Assembly (NCBI GenBank): GCA_034428935.1
Contig: DAOUHB010000023.1
Span: 1 to 64,000 of the forward strand
Direction: 5' to 3'
Length of the DNA: 64,000 nt
DNA from: JAAYZQ01 sp034428935
GTDB lineage: Bacteria > Chloroflexota > Anaerolineae > JAAYZQ01
A program made the position numbers and the translations under genes. Positions 27,225 through 34,201 of the stretch are shown piece by piece. Numbering within the stretch: position 1 is the first letter of the stretch; each line of letters starts with the position of its first letter. The notes beneath the pieces are model-generated. The model did no database searches. It was not told the origin of the DNA and was given only the letters and a program-made list of their open reading frames with translations.

Positions 27225-27280
27225 TTTCACCTAGATTACACCCGCTTTCGTTGTCTATCAAAGAGAGAAGCAGGCCCGGT

Positions 27281-30200
27281 TCATTTAAGCTGTGCCAGGA
27301 GGGTCCCGGCATCGACCAGGTCCGCCGTATCAAAGCCCTCCACGAACCAGGCATAGATGGGGGCCAGCAGCTCGCGGGCCTCGCCGCGCCTGCCCTGCGC
27401 CTGCCACAGCCGCGCCAGGTCCGCCGCTGCCCGCAGCTCCAGCCAGCGCGCCTGCTGCTCCCGCGCCAGCTCCAGGGCGCGCCGCAAGCAGGCCTCGGCC
27501 GCGGAAAGCGAGGCCGGCGCGTCCGCGGCTTGCGCCCGCAAGAACTGGCCGCGCATGCGCCACGCTTCCGCTTCCATCAAGCGCACGCCGGTGCGCTCGA
27601 TCCAGGCCAGGGCCTCATCCATAATCTCGGCGGCCGCCGCAGGCCGCCCGGCCCGCACGAGCGCCTGGGCGCGCAGCATCAGTTGGCCCACGTGCCCCAC
27701 GCCCGCGCCGGCGGCCTGCAAAGCGGCTCCCGCCTCGGCCATCCGGGCCTGGCTCCCGTGCCGGCCGGGCTGCCCGGCGCCGCCCCTGCCATGCACCAAC
27801 AGCTCGGCCCAGGCGCCATAGAACAGGCCCGTGCCCTCCAGGGACCGCAGCACCTGGGCATGTGCCAGGGCCGCGGACGAATCTCGGCCCAGGAACCAGT
27901 GTACCATCCCCGCCATGAGGTGGGCAAAGGCGGTGCTCGACGGCTGCTCGAGGACCTCGGCCTGCGCCACAGCCCTTTGGAGGCAGTCGCGGGCCTGATC
28001 CGGGTAACCCAGCAGCCACAGTACGAAACCCAGCACGGCCCGCGCCGTCACGCCCGGCGCCACCAGGAACAGGTGGCCCTGGGCGTCTCCGGCTTGCGGG
28101 CGGCTGAGGGCCAGCGCTACTTCCAGCCGCTCGCGGGCGGCGACGAGCCGGCCCTTCAGCCACTCGCTGTGGCCCAGCACCCAGTGCGCCTGCAAGCAGG
28201 CACGCGCATCGCCGGCCTCGCCCATCCTCAGGAGCTGCTCGCCAACCCGCCTCCCCCTCTCGGGGTCGGCCGACCAGCCCGTCGCCAGCGCCAGCACGCT
28301 CAGCGCGTCGCGCCGCTGCGGCTCGTCCCGCAGGTCGGGATGCTGGACCAGGACGGAGAGGCGCTCCAGCGCGCGCGTCGCAGCGGGCGTCTGCCAACCG
28401 CTCCGCAGCGACACGGGCATGATCAGTGCCAGGTGCAGGCCCAGCTCCAGGCGCAGCCCCTCGGGTGACGGCGACAGGTCCTCCAGCAGCGCCAGCCCGC
28501 GCTCCAGGTGGGCGACGGCCTCGTCGTAGGCCACCAGCCGGATCGCCCACTGCCCGGCCGCCAGCCGCCAGCGGGCCGCTTCCAGGGGCATGGCCGCCGC
28601 CTCGTAGTGCCGCGCCAGCTCCGGTGCGAGGGCCTGGGCAGCCGCACCGGGCGGCACCTCGCCCGCTCCCGGGAGCCCCGCCCCTGCGGCCTGCCCGGCG
28701 GGCGAGGCATAGAGCGATTCCATGGCCCGCGCCGTCGCCTCGTGCAGCCCGGACCCCTCGACGGGGTCCAGGCTCCGGTACACGCTCCGCTGGACGAGGG
28801 CGTGACGGAAGCGGTAACGCGACAACCGCTGCCCATTCCACGCCAACCGCTCCAAGCTGACGGCCTCGACCAGGCGGTGTCGGATCCGCAGGGGGCCGCT
28901 CAGCCGCCGGGCCGTGGCTTCCTCGCTCCAGCCCAGGGCCCGCGCGGCCGCCTCGGCGGTGAACTGCTCGCCCTGGACGCTCGCAGCCCGCAACAGCGTC
29001 CGGTCCTCGTCCGGGAGGGCGGCCAGGTGCCCGGCAATAACCGCCTCTACCTGCGGGGGCCAGCGCTCCCAATCGGGCACGCCCGCTGCGATCCACCGCC
29101 CGGCCCCATCCTGCACCACCGTTCCATCGCGCTCAAAGCTGTTGAGCAGCTCGACGGTGAACAACGGGTTGCCACCGGTGTGGTCGTATAGTGCCTGCCG
29201 GAACGCCGCGCCCAGGCGGTTTGGCGCGCCGTCGACGTACGCCTCGACAAAGGCGCGACCATCCGCTCCGTCGAGGTCAACCACCACCTCCCCCCACTCG
29301 CGGACCAGCTCCCGGAGGATCTCTCCAACGCCCGGCACAGCCTGGGCACCTTCCGCATGGGCCACCGCCTCGGGACGGTAGGCGCCCAGGAGCAGGATGC
29401 GGCTGCCGGCCAGGCGGCGCCCGAGGTGAAAGAGCAGCGCCGCCGTGCCGCCATCGGCCCATTGCAGATCGTCGACGGCCAGGAGCAGGGGTCTATCCAT
29501 GGAGACCACGTGCAGCACCTGGGTCACCTGGCCGAACAGGTCGGGCTGCAGCGCCCACCGCCCTCGCTCCCCGGACCCGCGGATCGAGGAGGACAGGTTG
29601 CTGGCAGCGGGGGACGCGCCGCCCGATCCGGGCGGCGTTCCCTCTCCGGCACGCCGCAGCGCCTCCCATAGCCTTGCCTGCCACGCCTGTCCGCCCCTCC
29701 TCCCGGAGCCTGCCGTCGGACCGGGGGCCGGGAATGCCTCGGCCCGCCGCAGCAGCGGCTCGCCCGGCACAAAGCGGTCGATGAGGTCGGGGCCGTGTTC
29801 CACCAGCGCGGCACCCACGGCCGGCAGTGCCTCCCAGGCACGCCTCGCCTGCTCGGGCGAGAGCGTGCCGCCCGCCCGCTTGCCCTCCACGTCCCCGGCC
29901 AGGGTCTGGAGCATCTCGCGAAAGGGTAGGTGGGGGTCTCCTGCCCCGGCGTGGGCGTTGCACTTGCCCCGCAGGACGATGAGGTCGCCATGCGCCGCGG
30001 CGGCCCGGTGCGCGAATTCGTCCAGCAATGCCGTCTTGCCGCTGCCCGCCTCGCCCGCGATCAGGCCCACTCCGCCCTGGTCGGCCAGCGCCCCGTCGAG
30101 AAGGGCGCCCAGCCGTGCCAGCTCGCCCTCGCGCGCCACGAACCGGGTCCGGGACCGAGGCCGAAGGCCAACGGACCTGGGAGCCGGCCCTTCTGCCCTC

Positions 30201-30985
30201 GGAGCGTCGAGCACGCCCGGAGGGAGCGGCGGCCGCGGGAGCGCCCCGTTACGGATCTGATCGGCCAGGGCCTGTGTCTCATCTTCGGGCCCGCAGCCCA
30301 GCTCCCGCTCCAGCAGCCGGCTGCACGCCGCATAGTGCGCCAGGGCGGCAGAGCGCTCGCCGCCCAGCGCCAGCGCGGCCATCAACTGGCGGTGCGCCTG
30401 CTCGTGGTACGGTTCCAGCTCGAGCTGCCGCCGCGCCCAACGGGCCGCCTCGCCGGTCTCTCCCCGCTGTAGCTGGAGTGCAGTCAGGCGCCAGAGCGCC
30501 GACATCGCGCCGCGCCGCAGCTCCTCGCCCTTTAGCAGCATCCACTCGTCAAAGGCCGGGCTGTCGGCCACCGACAGCCCTTCCAGAAAGAGGCCCCGAT
30601 ACAGCGTCGCCGCCCGCTCCAGGCCCGGCACGTCCGGCCGGCCCACCAGGCCCTGGAACTCGGCCACGTCGAGCCAGTGATCGCTGGCCGTGTTGAACTG
30701 CAAGGTGCGGCGGGTGACAAGCAGGAAGGGGGAATGTGCCGGGAGATCGCCCAGGGCGTGGCGCAGATTGGAGAGGGCATAGCGCAGGGCGCTGAGCGCT
30801 TCCCGGTCGGGCCGCTCGGGCCACAACAAGGAGGCCAACCCCTCGCGGCTGTGCTCCCGCTCTCTCTCTACGGCCAGGTAGGCCAGCAGCGCGCGCAGCC
30901 GATCGGAGCCAAGGTTCTCGGTTGCTTGCCCGTTCAGGGTCGCCTCAAAAGGACCCATCAAGGCCAGTGCCAAATGAGCCGCCAT
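27281..30985 (-). CDS. SARP/BTAD transcriptional regulator with AAA ATPase and TPR domains
   Basis: A 1234-residue signalling regulator. Residues 1-95 resemble the winged-helix DNA-binding part of SARP activators (LLAYLAVERERE, WPERPDREALSALRYALSNLR). A BTAD helical repeat domain follows (about 96-250), with YHEQAHRQLMAAL. The STAND/AAA_16 ATPase starts near 290, with Walker A AGEAGSGKTAL near 312 and Walker B LLLAVDDLQWAD near 500. The remaining 500 or so residues are TPR-like helices rich in Ala and Arg. Such proteins switch on target genes after ATP-dependent assembly; the signal is unknown. ATG at 30985 follows GGGAGAG. The divergent gene at 31127 and the secreted PKD protein are possible targets. 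Confidence 0.88.
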   Translation of the reverse strand: MAAHLALALMGPFEATLNGQATENLGSDRLRALLAYLAVEREREHSREGLASLLWPERPDREALSALRYALSNLRHALGDLPAHSPFLLVTRRTLQFNTASDHWLDVAEFQGLVGRPDVPGLERAATLYRGLFLEGLSVADSPAFDEWMLLKGEELRRGAMSALWRLTALQLQRGETGEAARWARRQLELEPYHEQAHRQLMAALALGGERSAALAHYAACSRLLERELGCGPEDETQALADQIRNGALPRPPLPPGVLDAPRAEGPAPRSVGLRPRSRTRFVAREGELARLGALLDGALADQGGVGLIAGEAGSGKTALLDEFAHRAAAAHGDLIVLRGKCNAHAGAGDPHLPFREMLQTLAGDVEGKRAGGTLSPEQARRAWEALPAVGAALVEHGPDLIDRFVPGEPLLRRAEAFPAPGPTAGSGRRGGQAWQARLWEALRRAGEGTPPGSGGASPAASNLSSSIRGSGERGRWALQPDLFGQVTQVLHVVSMDRPLLLAVDDLQWADGGTAALLFHLGRRLAGSRILLLGAYRPEAVAHAEGAQAVPGVGEILRELVREWGEVVVDLDGADGRAFVEAYVDGAPNRLGAAFRQALYDHTGGNPLFTVELLNSFERDGTVVQDGAGRWIAAGVPDWERWPPQVEAVIAGHLAALPDEDRTLLRAASVQGEQFTAEAAARALGWSEEATARRLSGPLRIRHRLVEAVSLERLAWNGQRLSRYRFRHALVQRSVYRSLDPVEGSGLHEATARAMESLYASPAGQAAGAGLPGAGEVPPGAAAQALAPELARHYEAAAMPLEAARWRLAAGQWAIRLVAYDEAVAHLERGLALLEDLSPSPEGLRLELGLHLALIMPVSLRSGWQTPAATRALERLSVLVQHPDLRDEPQRRDALSVLALATGWSADPERGRRVGEQLLRMGEAGDARACLQAHWVLGHSEWLKGRLVAARERLEVALALSRPQAGDAQGHLFLVAPGVTARAVLGFVLWLLGYPDQARDCLQRAVAQAEVLEQPSSTAFAHLMAGMVHWFLGRDSSAALAHAQVLRSLEGTGLFYGAWAELLVHGRGGAGQPGRHGSQARMAEAGAALQAAGAGVGHVGQLMLRAQALVRAGRPAAAAEIMDEALAWIERTGVRLMEAEAWRMRGQFLRAQAADAPASLSAAEACLRRALELAREQQARWLELRAAADLARLWQAQGRRGEARELLAPIYAWFVEGFDTADLVDAGTLLAQLK

Positions 30986-31004
30986 CGCCTCTTCTCTCCC
31001 GGGC

Positions 31005-31034
31005 AGTATACCATGGATCGTCGAATCGCGCCAA
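31005..31034 (-). promoter_or_regulatory. Predicted promoter of the SARP-AAA regulator gene
   Basis: Minus-strand TTGGCG (31029-31034) and TATACT (31005-31010) with an 18-base spacer; the start would fall about 13 bases before the ATG at 30985, leaving just room for the GGGAGAG ribosome site. A second TATACT on the plus strand (31096-31101) faces the divergent small gene but lacks a good -35 box. Confidence 0.55.
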
Positions 31035-31126
31035 TGGTTTTCGCCAGGACACCTTTGCCGCACGATCCGCGCACGTTCCCGGCACGTCGGGGAGGTATAC
31101 TGGCGCAAAGGACCAGAGGAGTGAGC

Positions 31127-31336
31127 ATGAACGACGAGCCCGACGACTATCAGACCTACATCCTCCGCATGTGGCGCGTGCAGCGCCAAGGCGAATGGCA
31201 CTGGCATGCGTCCATCGAGAGCCGGCGTACGGCTGAGCGCCAGTGGTTTGCCAGCCTGGACCAGTTGTTCGCCTTCCTCAACGAGCTACCTGCCAACCCG
31301 CCATCCGGCACGCCAGGGACGTTGAACGGCAAATGA
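31127..31336 (+). CDS. Small conserved-looking protein, 69 aa
   Basis: A 69-residue protein with a hydrophilic start (MNDEPDDYQTYILRMWRV) and a compact centre, WHASIESRRTAERQWFASL, ending in LDQLFAFLNEL. The R-x-W...G-x-W...A-S-I-E-S pattern with a short final helix occurs in small Chloroflexota proteins next to AAA-type regulators, but I know of no function. The ATG at 31127 follows AGAGGAG. It lies between the divergent SARP-AAA gene and the secreted PKD gene. Confidence 0.65.
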   Translation: MNDEPDDYQTYILRMWRVQRQGEWHWHASIESRRTAERQWFASLDQLFAFLNELPANPPSGTPGTLNGK

Positions 31337-31420
31337 GAAGAAGGAGGTGCCCCCACCAAAAGTCCCCGGCCGCCTTTAGGACAAACAGGAATCACAAGGA
31401 TGTGAAACGAGGAAGACGCA

Positions 31421-33946
31421 ATGAAGCCCAACATGGTACTCTGTCTGTTTTTTGTTATGAGTCTGGTGCTCTGCCTGGTGCCGGCCTCAAGTGTGCAGCC
31501 CGCGGCGGCAGCCGCCCTTGCCAGGAGCGTCGATGGGGCGAGCGGGTCGTACGTCGCCTTTGACCCGAGCGCCGGAGGCGAGTCCTGCTACGTGCCGCAC
31601 CGGGCTCAAACCTTCTGCTTCAAGGCCGAATCGTTCACCACCGAGGGCCACGTTTCTTCAGGCGTGATCCAGCGCTTCCCGTCCGATTGGACGGTGACCC
31701 GCAGCAACCTGGCCGGCACGCCGGCCTGCACGGGCGGTGGGGCCTTTGCCGCAGAATACGATACCTTTGCGATATCACCGAACGAAGCCGGGAATTATCA
31801 CCTACGCTACCCGGCAATGGTTGACAACTGCGTCGCCCACTACTGCTACGAAGTGGTGACCGGCGCAGGCATATCGGACGCGAGCGTGTCCTGGTTCTGG
31901 ACCGGTGCCATGGACGGCCCAGCCCCCTTGTTTCCCTGCTCCTCCGACGGTTACCAGCCGGCCGGGTTCTCTGCCTGCGACGAGAGTATCAAGCCCCCGT
32001 CCAGCGTGCCGGTGTGCACATCGCCGGATCCCTACCTCTCGGTTAGCCCGCCTTCCCTCGCCGTGGAGCAGTGCCCGGGCCAGGTGAGCGCGCAGCCGAT
32101 GCGAGTCTGCAACCTGGGCGCCGAACCCCTGACCTGGAGCCTTGGCGAAGGTGCCGAAACCGACTGGCTGAGCGAGGACCTGGCGAGCGGCACGCTGGAG
32201 ATGCTAGAATGCCAGGACTTGAGCGTCACCTTTGATGCGACAAAGCTGCCGCCGGGCACCTATAGCGCCGAGCTGCACTTTGACAGCAACGACCCCACCT
32301 CTCCCAGGGTGACCGTGCCGGGAAGCCTGGTCGTGCCCGAACCGGTCCACGACGTCTCCTTTTCCTGGGAGCCATCGAATCCCTATGCCGGGAACAGGAT
32401 GGTCTTTCGCGCCGCGGCCCAGGGCGTCGAGCCCATCTCTTACGCCTGGGACTTCCAGGAGGGCACTGCCTCCTCAGGGGCCGTGGTGTCGCAGCTCTAT
32501 GCCACACCGGGAGAGTACCTGGTGACGCTGACCGCCACCAACGCCTGCGGCCAGGAGAGCGCGCAGCGCACGGTAACGGTCGTCACCGGGCCTGTCCTTG
32601 AACTCGAGCCACCCGCGCTGTCGCCGCGGCAGTGCGGCGGCGCGCAGACCGAGCAGACGCTGCGCGTGTGCAACGCCGGCTCGGTGCCCCTCACCTGGAG
32701 CCTGGGCGAGTGGCCCACCTTCTCTTCGTCTGGCGGCCGCCAGCGGTCGGAGCAGATGGCCCAGAGCCCGGCCACCAGGCAGGCGGGTGAGCAACTCGTC
32801 CTACGCGCTGGCAGCCTTCAGCTCCCGACCTTGCAGCTCCCGGCGCCCCCTGTGCCGGCTGCCAGCCCCCTCGAGGCCGGCGCGGTGTTGTGGGACCAGA
32901 CTTCCGACTATACCGATGCGAGTCTGTCGAGCTCCTGGCCGAGCCTTGGGCCCGAACTCTATTCCGCCGACGACTTTCAGAACACGATGCTCTGGGCCAT
33001 CGACACCATCTTTGTTGCCGGCGTGGCGGGCATGACCCCCCTGGAGAGCGCCACCGCCTTACACTGGTGTATCTACCCCGACGCGGCGGGCGTGCCCGCC
33101 GGCTACCCGGGGGCCGGCGGCGAGACCTGGTGCTGGAGCACGCTGCCCGACGACCCGGCAGTGACCCACAGCGGCGGCCCCCTGGCGGGCGACGTCGTGC
33201 TCGACGTGACCGCCGCCCTTGGCGAACCCCTCTTTCTGACGCCCGGCCATTGGTGGCTCCTGGTCTATCCCGATTGGGCCATCTTTCCCGACGGCATCTG
33301 GGGCATGGCGAACGCAACGACGACGAACCTGAACAAGTCCCAGTGGATCGACCCGACCGACATGCTCGGCGTTGGCCTGACCGCGTGGACGCCCCCCCTC
33401 GACGCCGGGATTGTAGCCCACTGGGATCTCGGCTTTCGCCTGGAGGGCCAGGCGATTGCCCCTGGTATCGCCTGGCTGAACGAGGATACGGCCTCAGGCA
33501 CGGTGGCACCCGGCACCTGCCAGGACGTGACCGTGACGGTGGACTCGGCCGGGCTGGCGGTGGGCGAGTATCAAGCCCAATTGCTCATCAGCAGCGACGA
33601 TCCCGCCTTGCCCCTTGCCTTCGTACCCGTCGACCTCACCGTGGCCCGGTCGATCCGTAACGCCGGCTTTGTCTGGACGCCCCCCGACCCGGCAGCGGGA
33701 ACCCCCATCACCTTCGAGGCCACGGCCGAGGATGGCGCAAATGTCAGCTTCGAGTGGGATTTTGGCGATGAGGAAAGCGGGACAGGGGCGGTGGCGAGTC
33801 ACAGCTATGCCGCAGCGGGTGACTACCTGGTCTGGCTGACAGCCTCGGATGACACTTGCGGCGTGGCGCAGGCACAGCACACCGTGACGGTGCTCGAAGC
33901 GCAGCGCTACCGGATCTATTTGCCCATCGTGACCGGCGGGGACTGA
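31421..33946 (+). CDS. Secreted protein with two PKD domains and BACON-like repeats
   Basis: An exported protein of 841 residues. The signal peptide has the core LCLFFVMSLVLCLVPASS and ends in an AAAALA region. A Cys-rich N-terminal domain covers about 35-200. An Ig/BACON-like repeat (SVSPPSLAVEQCPG...WLSEDLASGT, about 205-305) precedes a PKD domain (about 310-390, SYAWDF...YATPGEYLVTLTA). A second BACON-like repeat starts near 395 and is interrupted at about 430-680 by a separate beta-rich domain before it resumes at GIAWLNEDTASGT. A second PKD domain (about 747-823) and the tail RIYLPIVTGGD end the protein. It is probably cell-surface or extracellular; no catalytic site is evident. Confidence 0.85.
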   Translation: MKPNMVLCLFFVMSLVLCLVPASSVQPAAAAALARSVDGASGSYVAFDPSAGGESCYVPHRAQTFCFKAESFTTEGHVSSGVIQRFPSDWTVTRSNLAGTPACTGGGAFAAEYDTFAISPNEAGNYHLRYPAMVDNCVAHYCYEVVTGAGISDASVSWFWTGAMDGPAPLFPCSSDGYQPAGFSACDESIKPPSSVPVCTSPDPYLSVSPPSLAVEQCPGQVSAQPMRVCNLGAEPLTWSLGEGAETDWLSEDLASGTLEMLECQDLSVTFDATKLPPGTYSAELHFDSNDPTSPRVTVPGSLVVPEPVHDVSFSWEPSNPYAGNRMVFRAAAQGVEPISYAWDFQEGTASSGAVVSQLYATPGEYLVTLTATNACGQESAQRTVTVVTGPVLELEPPALSPRQCGGAQTEQTLRVCNAGSVPLTWSLGEWPTFSSSGGRQRSEQMAQSPATRQAGEQLVLRAGSLQLPTLQLPAPPVPAASPLEAGAVLWDQTSDYTDASLSSSWPSLGPELYSADDFQNTMLWAIDTIFVAGVAGMTPLESATALHWCIYPDAAGVPAGYPGAGGETWCWSTLPDDPAVTHSGGPLAGDVVLDVTAALGEPLFLTPGHWWLLVYPDWAIFPDGIWGMANATTTNLNKSQWIDPTDMLGVGLTAWTPPLDAGIVAHWDLGFRLEGQAIAPGIAWLNEDTASGTVAPGTCQDVTVTVDSAGLAVGEYQAQLLISSDDPALPLAFVPVDLTVARSIRNAGFVWTPPDPAAGTPITFEATAEDGANVSFEWDFGDEESGTGAVASHSYAAAGDYLVWLTASDDTCGVAQAQHTVTVLEAQRYRIYLPIVTGGD

Positions 33947-33964
33947 GCAAGCCGAGCCGCGGAT

Positions 33965-34002
33965 CGGGCCAGGGGGCGCCTGCCTCCCGGCCCGTCTTTT
34001 TT
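33965..34002 (+). terminator. Rho-independent terminator after the PKD-protein gene
   Basis: A GC-rich hairpin with outer arms CGGGCC and GGCCCG (33965-33994), inner G/C pairs with one mismatch and one G-T pair, and a short loop, followed directly by a T-run. It separates the secreted-protein transcript from the purine operon promoter 66 bases further on. Confidence 0.8.
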
Positions 34003-34067
34003 CCCGCCCCGGCTCGCCGCCCGGGTGCCTCCAACACGGCCGCCGGCGGTCCCTGGCCGTGCGCTAC

Positions 34068-34097
34068 TTGACCAATCCCCCGCCTGTCATGTATAAT
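34068..34097 (+). promoter_or_regulatory. Sigma-70 promoter of the purine operon
   Basis: TTGACC (34068-34073) and a perfect TATAAT (34092-34097) with an 18-base spacer. The predicted leader of about 98 bases carries a small CCCCG/CGGGG hairpin near 34099-34116 and a GGGGAGG ribosome site before the ATG at 34202. I could not match the leader to any purine, PRPP or folate riboswitch, nor find a clear PurR-like box. Confidence 0.78.
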
Positions 34098-34201
34098 GCC
34101 CCGCATGTAACCGGGGGCCTCAAACTTCAGGTCAGAAAACAAGGACTAGGGGTAAGACGAGGCAGATCCACTATATGTAGTACCCGTGAGGGGAGGCAGA
34201 G

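Noticed and set aside
34098..34201. Purine, PRPP (ykkC-type) or THF riboswitch before purSL
   Set aside because: None of the conserved core sequences of these classes could be found in the leader.
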